Shown here piece by piece: positions 23,446-37,667 of a DNA stretch of 64,000 bases (position 1 is the stretch's first letter; every line of letters begins with the position of its first letter). Source of the DNA: Homarus americanus (lineage: Eukaryota; Arthropoda; Malacostraca; Decapoda; Nephropidae); assembly GCF_018991925.1 (NCBI RefSeq), contig NW_024737068.1, positions 9,714,388 to 9,778,387 on the forward strand. Reading direction: 5' to 3'. Below the pieces are notes generated by a model, which made no database searches, had not been told where the DNA came from, and saw only the letters and a program-made list of their open reading frames with translations. The translations under genes and the position numbers were made by a program.

Positions 23446-24426
23446 ATGCTCCGGACCTCACGCAGCGGTGTCCCGAGCGCCCGGATGAATCAGACGGATG
23501 ACAGCTCTACAGAGATGGATGACCAGTCAGTGGGCGACGCCCCACCATCTCCCAGCCATACCCCTCGACCCTCAGCCTTGTCCTCAGAGATAATTGCTCT
23601 GATGAAGCTTATGAGGGAGGAGAGGCGTCAGGACGAAGCAAAAAGACATGCTGAGGACCACCAAAGGAGATTGGAAGATAACGAACGGTTTGCAGCTTTG
23701 ATATCTAGCCTCACTGCTAATCAAGCCTTTGGCCCTTCCACTACTCAGGTACCGACTGGCTCAGATACCTCGTCAACGCCCTCTACCAAAGTGGTTGTCC
23801 AACCCCCACCCACCTTGAAGCCTGATGAGACTTTCCAGACTTTTCGTGAGTGGCAGCGATGGTGGACTGATTATGCTACAATGGTGGATCTCCATAGCTT
23901 GCCACAGCCCAAACAACTCATTCAGCTACGTATGTGCCTGTCTTTGGGAACTCAGCATGTGTTGGAACATACGTTGCAAGTGCCCCCGACGTCTTTGTTG
24001 TCTGTAGAGGAGGTACTGGATGTTCTAGAACGACACATCAAAGGTCAGCGGAATGAAGCTCTCCGCAGGAGGGAAGTGTTTAGCTGTAGACAGATGGAGG
24101 GCGAGACTTTTGATGATTTCTACGTATGACTCAAGAGAGCCTCGGAAGAGATAGACATATGTCCCGGTAATCACCAGCAGTGCGAGGAGACCCAGTTGAA
24201 GCAGGTGATCCTGATGGGTGTTAAGGACGAGGAGCTTGTCCAACGCCTCACCTCCTTCGACTTTTCCTCTCCTCTTAAGGATGTGTTGACAATGTCGCTC
24301 CTACGAGGCTGCCAGGTATGCTACGTCTGCCATCCGAGCTCCCGCTACAACCGTAAGGGCTATGTCTGCCCCAACGCCTACGCCCACCACGCCCACGCCC
24401 GGCTCCCTTTGCAACAGCTGTGGTAG
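23446..24426 (+). pseudogene. Gypsy A gag, interrupted by TGA
   Basis: The frame opens at the ATG at 23446 and runs 227 codons. A charged segment (MREERRQDEAKRHAEDHQRR) may form a coiled coil. The capsid-like part has FQTFREWQRWWTDYA and EVLDVLERHIKGQRNEALRR. After GETFDDFYV comes TGA (24127-24129), and the same frame then continues, LKRASEEIDICPGNH, to 24426. The second copy (60250) has the identical TGA. Relative to that copy, two bases are missing near 24292, which throws the nucleocapsid into another frame. Confidence 0.85.
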
Positions 24427-24607
24427 GCAGCACAGAACACAGGTGTGTCCAGCTGCCCAGTCTACCTGCGACAGTTGTGACCGCAAGGGCCACTGGTCAC
24501 TTACAGTACGGTGCCCAGCTAAGCACGTACAGTGCAATGTGTGTGGCCGTCTGGGCCACTACGACGAGTGTTGCCCGACCAAAAAACCCAAGGGACAGCG
24601 TCGGTGA
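24362..24607 (+). pseudogene. Gypsy A nucleocapsid zinc knuckles
   Basis: Three Cys-rich blocks occur: CNSCGRQHRTQVC, CDSCDRKGHWSLTVRC and CNVCGRLGHYDECC. The last fits CX2CX4HX4C. These bind RNA in related Gag proteins. The frame ends in TGA at 24605-24607 and then continues into the protease frame. Confidence 0.8.
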
Positions 24608-24700
24608 AAGCAGCAGCGCTTTTCCACCAGTGAGGGCCGCCCACAGTCGCCAAATCAGAGGCACGACGACCCTGGACAAAGCCCGACCCATATTAGGAGG

Positions 24701-26179
24701 GTGTACTCCTCGCGTCCCAGGACCAAAGTTCCCCAGCACGTCAGCGTCATCGTGACCTACGGCAGTGTGTCATCCTGTCTCAAGATGCTGCCCGACACAA
24801 GCGCTGAAGCTACGGTCATCGGTCACCAGCATTTGCAATGCTTGGGGCTCTCTCCAAGTGATCTAGGACCGCCTCCCAAGGACCTTCGCGTCACGGCAGA
24901 TGGTTCACAGATGGCCCCAGCACTAGGTTCACTCTATGCACATGTCACCTTTGGCAACAGGTCGTGTCAAGCCTGGATTGACGTGCATAATGGTGTCCCG
25001 ACTCTTTTGCTGTCCTACAGACATTGCCAAGAGTTGGCCATCATCTCCCAGGACTTCCCAACACCGATTCTCGAGGTAAAATACGCCAACAGGGTGCACG
25101 AAGGGAGCAGCAACTACCCTGCTGCCGCCCTACCCCTACCTCTGGCCAGTGACACCTCTCCTTCAGTAGTTGTCCCTGCTGCTTCACGTCCCCACGCCTT
25201 GGTTCGCCTCCACGACAGTCACCGTGGAGCCGAGGCCACCAAACGACGTGCAAGACAGACTGTGTTCCGGCCTGGCATCGACCCCGACATCTCCAATGCT
25301 GTCCAGGCGTGTAAGCCCCGCCAAGTACTACAACCCAGCCAGCAGCAGGAACCCTTCATGAGTGACGACAACCCCACCCGCCCCTTTGAGTCTGTGTCGG
25401 CCGACTTTTTCTGTTTGTCAGGAGAGTCCTTCCTGGTTATCGTCGACCGTCTCTCTGGTTGGCCGGTTGTCATCAAGTGCGGTAATGATACGACATCTGC
25501 CGCCACCATCAGCAAGTTCCGCCACTACTTCCGTTACGTGGGCGTTCCTGTACGCCTGCGACCCAACGGAGGGCCCCAGTTCACAAGCCAGGACTTCGCT
25601 GCGTTCCTCGACCCATGGGGAGTCCGGCATGTGTTGTCACCGCCTCATTACCCACAGTCCAACGGCCATGCTGAGACTGCTGTCAAATCCCTGAAGCACC
25701 TCATCCTCAAAGTGGCCCCTTCTGGGAATATTAACTGCGAGGCCTTCGACCAGTGTCTCCTTCAGCTCCGCAACACACCCAATTACACCGGACGCTCCCC
25801 TGCCCAGGTCTTGTATGGACGCCCCCTCCGTTCTTGTGTCCCTGCTCACCCTCAATCCTTCTCCAAGGAGTGGCAGGCCAAGACAGAGGATTTTGATCGC
25901 CGAGCCGCCGAACGTATTCAAGACGTCGTCGCCCGCCACAACGACCACGCCCGTCCTCTCCCCAGGTTGAGTGTGGGCACCCAAGTCCGTGTCCAGGACC
26001 CGACCTCCCTACGTTGGGAAAAAGTGGGCGTAGTCATGGGTCTCGGCAGGTCACGGGACTACCAGGTGCGGTTACCCAGCGGTCGGGTGTGGTGGAGGAA
26101 CCGCCGTTTCCTCCGCCCCGTAACGTATGCCGCTGACCCCGTCACCAGTGCCGAGTCCCATAACCCCCCCAGTGATTAA
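24701..26179 (+). pseudogene. Gypsy A protease-integrase fusion (no RT or RNase H)
   Basis: 492 codons. Residues about 25-130 form an aspartic protease with LPDTSAEATVIG, where the usual DTG reads DTS. A Pro/Ser-rich joint at about residues 140-165 leads straight to the integrase zinc domain (LHDSHRGAEATKRRARQ), whose Cys pair is degraded (CKPR). The core has SADFF and DRLSGWPVV, RPNGGPQFTS (N where the second acidic residue is expected) and HYPQSNGHAET. The C-terminal part (VGTQVRVQDPTSLRWEKVG) resembles the DNA-binding end. The RT/RNase H segment is missing without loss of frame. Inactive as an enzyme set. Confidence 0.9.
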
Positions 26180-26207
26180 GCCCCTCGACTTTGCTATGAG
26201 CGTATAG

Positions 26208-26222
26208 CGGGGGGAGGGGAGG
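26208..26222 (+). other. Polypurine tract, gypsy A copy 1
   Basis: GCGGGGGGAGGGGAG followed by G, directly before the TG of the 3' LTR. Such tracts prime plus-strand DNA synthesis. Confidence 0.85.
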
Positions 26223-26553
26223 TGTATGTATATTATGTATGTTGTATGTATACCATGTATGTACTCTATATATACACATTATTTCTCTAGTCAGTAGCGT
26301 GTGGCAATGCCCCTGTTTCATGTCACCACATGCTTAGATAAATGTGCCTGGCGACATCTGGAAGCTGCTAGTATACCACTTACCACATGTCGCCTGAGAG
26401 GTTAGAGTGAGGTCAGTTGACCCTATAGGAGTGTAAGGACTACCTGCGCTTGTGAGCGCACTCCTGTATATTTCCGTTAATAAGAACCTACAGAACTCTA
26501 CAGGTGTTTATGTTCGCCCCTGTAGTTAGAACCAAGTACCCCGAACATCTCCA
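26223..26553 (+). repeat. Gypsy A 3' LTR
   Basis: 331 bp, TG...CA, followed by CCGGT, the partner of CTGGT before the 5' LTR. Confidence 0.95.
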
Positions 26554-26700
26554 CCGGTGGGCTCTACGGAACCGTCTGTGTAATACTCTGTACTATTGTG
26601 TGGTGTTAGAGCCTTTATGTTTCTCTCTGCTACCTGTCAGAGCTCATGTGGGTTACAGTCAGCCTTTCTTGTCCCAGTTTGTTGAATGTTGAAGACTGCT
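26554..26700 (-). pseudogene. Other side of the LINE split by gypsy A
   Basis: On the minus strand the frame reads ALTPHNSTEYYTDGSVEP just before the insertion point. YTDGS is the first catalytic block of RNase H, and it is missing from the part at 21660-22490. An in-frame TGA occurs a little upstream. From 26700 to 27084 I recognise nothing. Confidence 0.75.
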
Positions 26701-27084
26701 GGCGGGGACTCCCACGGTGCTGGGGTGCTGTAGTCTCGACTCATTGTATCAGGTCCTCTGCTGAGGATTGTGTGAAATTGTTGTGAGCAATACTAAAAGT
26801 GAAAAGACTATGGAATTGTATACTGTTGGTGTGCTGATTATATATTCGAAGTAAGAAGTCCAGCTGTAAGGACATTGCCCTGTGAACAGTGTTGTGAAGA
26901 ATTGGTGCTTATTAATGAAGTCTATAATGGACAATTGTGTTTCTGTGACATTGGTGGAAATCTACCTGTCTGTTATTTTGTCTGTACACTGATACCGATC
27001 GTGGTAGTTAGACAACACTTGTGGTATCTACTGCTTCTGTGCATACGACCCGGGCTGCTGGTAACCAGTGGTGGAAGGAAGGTC

Positions 27085-27220
27085 GTAACAGTAGGTTAAG
27101 TTAGTTTAGGTTATATTTTATGTTATAGTATGTTAGGGGTAAACTAAGTTAGGTTAGCGTTAAGGTATTAATCACAAGGTGACAGAAGCTAGCGGGATAA
27201 TCTTTAGGTGAACAGTGCTT
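27085..27220. repeat. Right half of the CACCTGAAGAT element with TTAGG-like core
   Basis: TAGGTTAAGTTAG repeats lead to AAGCTAGCGGGATAATCTTT then AGGTGAAC, the inverted form of the family end. Confidence 0.55.
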
Positions 27221-27536
27221 TCCATATTTCCTTACTTAGCATCAATGTCATAACACATACTTTGGTTCAATTAGTTCCATCTTGTAGAGGGAAAACCATA
27301 CCTTTTGTCAAGTTGTAAGTCGACATTTATTGAATAACCTTACAGTATAACTCTTCTAAGGTAAAACGTGCATAAAAATTATTACTGAACACTCTTTCCC
27401 AACTTGGCTCAGTATAACTTATATGACCCCTTAACATAACATAAGTAAGTGAATGCATACATACACACATAAGAAAATAAATAAGAAAATAAAATTTTAA
27501 CAAATTTCTTCTTGTTAAGTCTTATCAAATATTGCA

Positions 27537-27862
27537 TCACCTGAAGAGTAGGCATCCAAGTGTATTTCACCTAATGATTAAACAAACTCAGCAAATCTTT
27601 AGAAGGCAATGGCGCAATTAGGTATTTTATTCCAGCTAACGCCAGAAGATTTTATTCAGGTGAAACACACCCCTACCCTCTAAAGGATTAAAGCCTCTCT
27701 CGATTAAACTAACCTATCCAAATGTTAACCTAACCTTATAAAACCTAGCTGGACGCTAACCTAACCCTCAAACTTGACCTAGTGCTAATATAAACCCCAG
27801 GTAACATCGGGATTTTTAATCATCAGGTGAAATAAACTAGGGCGGACTTAATCTCCAGGTGA
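27537..27862. mobile_element. MITE-like element, second full-length copy
   Basis: Left end TCACCTGAAGAGTAGGC then TGTATTTCACCTAATGATTA; right end TTTTAATCATCAGGTGAAAT then GGACTTAATCTCCAGGTGA. These are imperfect inverted repeats. The core has TAACCTAACC tracts. A partial inner end lies near 27655-27690. Confidence 0.65.
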
Positions 27863-28756
27863 TTACAAATACCTCATATAATAAACATCTCAAATAAAAA
27901 ACTCAATTATTTGTACGTTCTTAATGTACAGAATTTTTATGATGAAAAAAATTTAAGTCCTTCAGTAATGATTAATTCCATGTATAGATACTTAGAGGAA
28001 AATTTATAATGGCATAATAATTGGTTTTAAAGCCGCTTTCTCGCTTATCTTGTTCTCACCCGAATCATCTCAAGCCCTTATTGACCTTACCGGTCCTTAG
28101 TTCAACACGAGTTACATGTAGACCTTGTAGTGAGAAGTTCTTCATAATTGTGGCCTTAATTGTAAATTTAGTAAAACACCGTAGAATCGTTATATTTTAC
28201 AGCCAGGAGAACTGTGACTGTAATTTCATTGTCTTTTGCGTAAATTGTTGATTTATTTGAGGGGGAGACTTCAATTATTATACTGTTGGTGTAAAAAAAA
28301 TCATTATACAGTGAAATAAAATTCTTTTTGCTTAATGTGTAAATTGTGAACTTCTATTTTACTAAGACGAATTTCTGTATTTATTTTTATTTTTAGAGAC
28401 GAATTAAAGTAAATTTTTAACTTCAATTTTACGAAGACGGACTACAAGTGGTGTAAATTTTAAACTTCCATTTTACAGAGACGTACACGAATAGTGTAAA
28501 CTTTGGGCTTCCATTTGCAAGTTAAAATCCTAGCTGCAATGGCTACTTTCATGTAAATTACTGGCTTTGTCAAAGTAAGATAAACTAATGAATCTTTCTG
28601 GATCCTGTTTACTTTGTAGGACGAAGTACATTCTTGGTCATCAGTAGCTGGAGGTGTCGAGACGGATGTACAGGTGTGGGTGTAGTGGTTCAACTAGGTG
28701 TCGGTGTGGGGGTTCAATTGTAGGTGTCGGGTTCAACTAGGTGTAGGTGTGGGAGC
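27863..28756. other. No gene recognised; short tandem repeat near the end
   Basis: Four lines of weak TTTTACGAAGACG-type repetition occur at 28350-28500, and AGGTGTCGGTGTGGGGGTTC-type repeats at about 28645-28770. Nothing else is supported. Confidence 0.5.
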
Positions 28757-28869
28757 TCAAGAGGTGTGAGCATATAGTTGTAGGAGCTCCTCGGAGGCCA
28801 CGAGACTTTGGGGGTGGTGGAGATCGTGGCCTTCCTGATCCAGGAGGTTACTGGAGACGAGCTGGGCCT
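28757..28869 (-). other. Possible terminal exon, weak
   Basis: On the minus strand an acceptor-like CCCCTGCAG is followed by a frame with AQLVSSNLLDQEGHDLHHPQ, ending LYAHTS and TGA. Its phase (0) does not fit the phase-1 end of the exon at 49278-49194; in that phase it would stop after six codons. It could belong to the same gene through an unseen exon, to another gene, or be chance. Confidence 0.25.
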
Positions 28870-28987
28870 GCAGGGGAAATAAAAAGAGATTAAAATTATT
28901 AAGTAATTATTCTGTAATAGTTGTAACTCCCAGTTATAATGGTAAATTATTTTGTGGTTCGTTAAGTAGTTAGTCTATAGTAACTGG

Positions 28988-29260
28988 TGCCTGCACTTCG
29001 GCACATCATCTACCCTGAGAGATTGGAGCGCCTGAACTTACCTAGCTTATACTACAGACGGGCAAGGGGTGACCTAATTGAGGTGTATAAGTATCTCACG
29101 GGGCACTACTCTGTCGAGTGTCCTTACTTGGAGCTGGCGGACGCTCGCCCCACAAGGGGTCACAGCTCAAGATTGAAGAAGCCGCAAGTCCAGAAAACTG
29201 TGAAGGCAAACTTTTTCGTAGTGAGAGTTGTCAACACCCGGTTGAGGTGTTGATTATATG
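28988..29260 (+). pseudogene. LINE ORF2 C-terminal fragment with 3' tail
   Basis: The frame reads RHIIYPERLERLNLPSLYYR then RARGDLIEVYKYLTG and RGHSSRLKK, the pattern at the C terminus of many CR1/Jockey-type ORF2 proteins. It is 5'-truncated. After FFVVRVVN it loses similarity and ends in GGTTGAGGTGTTGATT (29241-29256), a 16-mer also found at the end of the SINE next to it. Confidence 0.75.
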
Positions 29261-29445
29261 TAGAAGTCCGCGTGCTTTATTGGCCTAATGAAAAATATGG
29301 ATCCTCGTGTTTCGAAGCCGGATTTGGTAAAACGTTACTCTGGCCACCTACGTGATACGGGTAGTCCCCATTAGAGGTTCACGGCGCCATAAGCTCGTTG
29401 AACAGGCTTTGTGTGAAATATAACAAAGTCTAGGACTGCTTTTAG

Positions 29446-29535
29446 TAACCTGGTGGTCCAGAGGTAGCGTTCCCCGGTCACAGTCATGGGCTCATGGGCC
29501 GTGGGTTCGAATCCTGGCGGGTTGAGGTGTTGATT

Positions 29536-29537
<2 letters not shown>
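29446..29537 (+). ncRNA. tRNA-derived SINE (tRNA-like head)
   Basis: TGGTCCAGAGG fits the RNA polymerase III A box and GGTTCGAATCC the B box, with normal spacing. TAACCTG (29446-29452) and CGGGTTG (29518-29524) can pair as a 7-bp acceptor stem with wobble pairs. The T stem is imperfect and no clear anticodon arm is formed, so it is not a working tRNA. It ends GGTTGAGGTGTTGATT before the (AT)n tract. Confidence 0.7.

Positions 29538-29538
<1 letters not shown>

Positions 29539-29602
<64 letters not shown>
29539..29602. repeat. (AT)n microsatellite
   Basis: About 64 bp of AT after the SINE tail. Confidence 0.97.
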
Positions 29603-30016
<414 letters not shown>

Positions 30017-30054
30017 GATTTATCTTATCCACGTTTTCATTGTGAATCTACATG

Positions 30055-30179
<125 letters not shown>

Positions 30180-30289
30180 ATATCCAGAAATTTCAGAGTA
30201 ATTTCAAATGCCCCGCCATGAGTGATACTGAGCGTTCAAGGTCATCTGAGGGGAGGGAGCGCTGCCTGCTCGTAGCGAGAGACTGCGGA

Positions 30290-33800
<3,511 letters not shown>

Positions 33801-34108
33801 AAATGCATCCACCCCGATTGAAGGCGTTGCTTGGAGGCTTTGTTTTAATTCGCCACGAGGCGTAAGTGTTTCAGCCTAGCCTACTTATGTTTCCCTGTTT
33901 GGCAGATCGGTCATTTTTGTTCTAGCGTCTCTAGTGTGTGTGTGTGTTCATGTAGGCCTATATCCAGTGAATATACAACAGTAGCGAAACCATTGTCCAT
34001 GATTGTTTGCTCTCCATGTAAGAGACCAGAAAATGAATTATGAACAAAAACATATTTAGCTATCGATTATCAGTGTGGTCACAGTTGTCACTGCAACGGC
34101 AGAGTTAT
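33801..34108. other. No feature recognised
   Basis: Only short open frames and a brief (GT)n run near 33937. Nothing supported. Confidence 0.5.
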
Positions 34109-34284
34109 GTACTGTACATGTAAAGGCTTGGACTTTACATGTACATATAAATATAAATCCCTTGCCAGCCTAATCAGGATCTTATAAAAGGAAAGTCAAG
34201 AACCATGGGTTTCCAAGAGGTAACAAACGAAAATAATCACAATAATTGACACCACTCACACAAATATCAAATAAACAATTACGG

Positions 34285-34402
34285 GAGTCAAGCAACAATG
34301 GAGTCAAATAATTAAGGGAGTCAAACAATAACGGGAGTCAAACAATTACGGGAGTCAAACAGTTACGGGCGTCAAACAATTACGGGTTTCAAACAATGGA
34401 CA
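34285..34402. repeat. 17-bp tandem expansion in gypsy B LTR
   Basis: TACGGGAGTCAAACAAT-type units occur about six times. The LTR at 61250 has GGAGTCAAACAATTAC only once, near 61465, so the unit expanded in this copy. Confidence 0.8.
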
Positions 34403-34798
34403 GATATTTTCTACGGCTGCAGCCCGGTGGAATGTTCCGTTGACGCGGGGTCTGCTCTCAGGGGGAAGGTCCAGGTCAGCTTCCTCAGTTGACGCTGGCA
34501 TTGGTGGGCGATATCTTGCCACACAGGAGAGACGCCAGGGCACGGACGGTGGATAGGGCGTGGAGGAAGTGGCGATGATGTGGCAGCCGCAGTAGTAGCT
34601 GGGGTAGGTGTCCGGAGATTGCCAGCCAAATAGTGAAGGTCTGGAGAATCAGTCCACGAGCCCCAGGAGCCTCAGATGAGCCCACAACCAGAATTTGAAC
34701 GAACAGCAGGGTGCAAGTACAACTGTGTTGACGGCTGGGTAGTGTCTGATGTGTGACGAAGCAGCAGCGACCTTCTCACCTCAGTCTACCCCATAATG

Positions 34799-35205
34799 GG
34801 TCTGGGGTGGCTCTTCTTCTGTCCAACTATTAGATAGGGTGGAATCAAAGGCATTTCATCTTATTAACTCTCCTCCTTTAGTCAACAATCTCTCTCCCCT
34901 TTCTCTTCGCCGCAATGTTGCTTCACTCTCTCTCTTTTACAGATACTTTAACGGGCAATGTTCAGTGGATTTGGCATCCTGTGTACCGCCGGCAAGGCCG
35001 TGGGTTCGTAACACACGTCTTGCCCGCGATGCCCACCATTTCTCTGTGGATGTCGGTCACACGAGAATAACCCGTTATAGTACCTCCTTCTTTCCTCACA
35101 CAGCCAAACTGTGGAATACTCTGCCTTCTTCTGTGTTTCCATGCTCTTACAATCTGTCTCACTTTAAAAAGCTGGTTTTCCGGCATCTTCGTGGTGTAGA
35201 TTAAT
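34799..35205 (+). pseudogene. LINE ORF2 C-terminal fragment (same family as 62335-63730)
   Basis: Starts in GGGGTGGCTCTTCTTCTGTC, shared with 63604. The frame continues SKAFHLINSPPLVNNLSPLS, then LFYRYFNGQCS, TRITRYSTSFFPHTAKLWN and NLSHFKKLVF, ending at TAG (35204). This is the conserved C-terminal end of Jockey/CR1-like ORF2 proteins. It is 5'-truncated and lies within the gypsy B LTR. Confidence 0.8.
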
Positions 35206-35494
35206 ACAGTATAACCTTTTTTTCTATATTTTCAATTTCTTTCCGTTCTTTTTTTTTTCGCCCCCCAGACTCCGTTGTGGTTCGTTTGACCTGTGCCCGG
35301 GTGGGCTAATTCCAGTAAAAAAACGAGCGGCGGACAACCATCCCGCTCGTTACCGCCCTTACACAGCTTCCCCAACAAAAATCTACTGTAAGGTAGATTA
35401 AAACTTAAGATTAGTACAACAAAACATATAACAATCTTACGACAAATGTTTAAATACACAGAGCAAAATAAAGATTGGAGAATGGTCACATTAA

Positions 35495-36281
35495 AAAGAA
35501 TAAGTGGTAACTTGATATCCACATATCGTAAGGCCGTATCTAGGAACTGCACGTGGGAGCCACTTCAGTCCAGGTTTAAGTTTGGGCCCATTGCCAGTCG
35601 TAGAGGATTCTTCTATACCATCCTGTGCTATCGGTAACTGACAACAGAGATCATCCGAGTCTGGCGCCTGAACTTCACACGAACTCTCGCAGGGGAGTGC
35701 CTCTACCGACTCCAACTTGGGAACGACGTCAAGGACACGAGCAAAGTTAATGTAGGCCCTGTGATGATATTTCTTTAACCAATTAGCTGGATATAATTTT
35801 GGCTTCTTAGAGGAAGGGGGTGAGAACGGTCCAACAAAATCTATGGCTACCCGAGAAAATGGCTCTGTAATGATGGGTAAGGGTTTAAGAGGAACAGGAC
35901 GGACTCGACCCTTGGCAGACATACGCTGACACTGATCACAACTCCTACAAAAGGCTCTAAATCCGCTCCCATACTTGGCCAGTAAAACTGATCATCAACC
36001 TTCATATAAGTCTTTCTACGAGAACAGTGTCCTGCTGGAGGGCTCTCGTGAGCTACAGAGAGAATGTTACTACGACAAACAGCAGGGACAACAAGTAAAA
36101 ACCGACCTACTTTGGCTGGTTGCTTGGATGACACACAAGACCTATGTAACAGACCATTAATACAAACAAACTTGTAAACAGACCCATTTCTAGCCTGATC
36201 CTCCTCCCAGGAAGTCACCTTCTCCCTTACCCACGTCAGAGTGATACACGAGGCTTGAAGCTTGGCGAACTCCTTGGGCAA
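35495..36281 (-). pseudogene. Gypsy B integrase remnant
   Basis: The frame from 36281 has VPAVCRSNILSVAHESPPAG then HCSRRKTYMKVDDQFYWPS, which is the H-H part of an HHCC domain. After a frameshift near 35930 comes PLPIITEPFSRVAIDFVGPF, the first Asp block of the integrase core. Soon after, at KPKLYPANWLKKYHHRAYIN, the core ends and only unrelated C-terminal sequence follows, so the rest of the catalytic domain is lost. Confidence 0.82.
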
Positions 36282-36284
36282 TCA

Positions 36285-37134
36285 CCGTCAGTGGCAACAA
36301 TTTCGGCAGAACCAGAGGATGCAGTCGTTTCACCTTCGCCGACCGTGTCTCCACAGCTTGGACCTTAGCTGAAGGTGAGGTGGCGTGTGAGGGTGGCGAG
36401 GCGACGTCGGCAGGTGGCGAGACGACGTGGTTAGGTGGCGAGGAGACTGGCGCTGGTGGCGAGGAGACTTGTGCTGGTGGCGAGGAGAGTTTTAAAGGTT
36501 CTGGGTCGTTTGGGTCACGAACTCCGGGAACATTACCAATGAGAACACTAGCGAATTTAATGGGCGCTCTTACCACATCAGACCAACCAGTGAAATAATG
36601 GCAACGAAGGTAGCACCTAACAACAGGGAACTGGTCAACACGACTTAAATGATCGGCGACACTAACCTTCGAGCAGCTGGAGACGTCAGCGTCAGGCAGG
36701 GCTTCCTCAGAGACAATAATGCACGAGCAACCAGTGTCCCTGATGATAGTAGATGGCCAAGACCCATTTATTGTTCCGCTGACACAATAACGGAGGCAGC
36801 TCCTGTCTTCCAAACAGAATCCGACCTTGTAGCTGGGCTGATGAATGTCGGTAGATTTGAAGGCGCGGGGATTCCTGGGACAGCGAGAACGAATGTGCCC
36901 TTCTTCTCCGCAATTGTAGCACTGCACGGCCGGTGAACTACTCCTCTCTACTCCTGTGAATGGTTCCTCGGAGGACGGAGGCTTCGTGTTCTTCACTGGA
37001 GGAGTGGGAGATTTGGGGTAGGCGTTGTGAGCGGACGCCCAGTTTTCAGCAAGTTCTACAGCTTCTCCTAGCGTCGCTGGCCTGTGTTCCTTGATGAAGA
37101 TTCTCAAGTCTGACGGCAAAGAAGACAAAAACAT
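36285..37134 (-). pseudogene. Gypsy B gag-protease remnant
   Basis: The frame starts FLSSLPSDLRIFIKEHRPAT then GEAVELAENWASAHN, a SCAN/capsid-C-like stretch. The knuckle CYNCGEEGHIRSRC (CX2CX4HX4C) follows. The protease active-site block is IIRDTGCSCIIVSEEALPD. A Ser-Pro-Pro tandem repeat (about 36370-36500, units like VSSPPA) comes next and may be a locally expanded linker. The frame then shifts near 36285, where integrase sequence begins in another frame. Confidence 0.82.
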
Positions 37135-37667
37135 GAAGACGTGGCTTTTACTTTCGGAAAGCTGTGATCCATTGATGACTCTGAGGCATGTCAGTTTTAT
37201 TTACATGATTTGGTGAAGAAAGTTGAACATTTACCAGAAGGTTCATCGATGATTGAAAAACACTGAAAACAAAATTAGCAAACAAATACGGGGATGGAGT
37301 CATGTTTGCACAAATAAAAAAAAAGATCGTCAACTGTTTTTTTCCGTGGCTCCGGACTTAAATTACAGGTACATTAGAAGGAAAGGCAAATGAGAAAGAT
37401 GAGCGCTTAAAGAATTATTGAAGCTGCAGCAACTATAGGTCGAGAGGGTATTAGAACAACTGCTTACAGCACAATGGATTACACGGATATTACAGACTTT
37501 ATGACACGTTAAGTCGGGGGTGAGTGGGAGAAATGGGGTGAGGAGAGTTGTATGAGAGGTGAAAGTCGAGGAGGTAAATGAGAGGCGGAGGATGACATGA
37601 ATGAAAGAGGAGAAAGGAGATGGGTGAGGAGGAAGTGTAATGAGAAGAGAGGGAAGGATGAGTATTG
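37135..37667. other. No feature recognised
   Basis: Contains a short A-rich run (37316-37325). The G/A-rich end (37510-37667) grades into the minisatellite. Confidence 0.5.

Larger units (their letters stand above)
22491..26553 (+). mobile_element. Ty3/gypsy LTR retrotransposon (gypsy A), copy 1, RT-less
   Basis: 4063 bp with LTRs at 22491-22821 and 26223-26553, each TG...CA and 331 bp long. They differ at three positions by eye (about 99% identical), so insertion is recent. The flanking 5-bp duplication is CTGGT/CCGGT with one change. A primer-binding site follows the left LTR and a G-rich polypurine tract precedes the right one. Gag, zinc knuckles, protease and integrase are present. The reverse transcriptase and RNase H are absent: protease runs within about 150 bp into the integrase zinc domain. 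It inserted into the RNase H of a LINE. Confidence 0.95.
34109..35363 (-). repeat. Gypsy B 3' LTR, interrupted by a LINE fragment
   Basis: On the minus strand it begins TGTAAGGGCGGTAACGAGCG at 35363, soon after the integrase remnant, and ends near TACATGTACAGTACA at 34109. Most of it aligns with the solo-LTR-like segment at 61250-61977. About 450-500 bp of LINE sequence (from about 34799) lies inside it. A 17-bp tandem expansion is also present. Confidence 0.75.
35366..37134 (-). mobile_element. Ty3/gypsy element gypsy B, internal part, RT-less
   Basis: Minus-strand order: gag C-terminal part with a zinc knuckle, protease, integrase zinc domain, start of the integrase core, then the 3' LTR. 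The RT and RNase H are missing, as in gypsy A, although the family is different. No 5' LTR or gag N terminus is recognised beyond 37134. Confidence 0.8.

Noticed and set aside
29446..29524. Functional tRNA gene
   Set aside because: A and B boxes are good, but the T stem is imperfect and no clear anticodon arm forms; a shared LINE-like tail points to a SINE.
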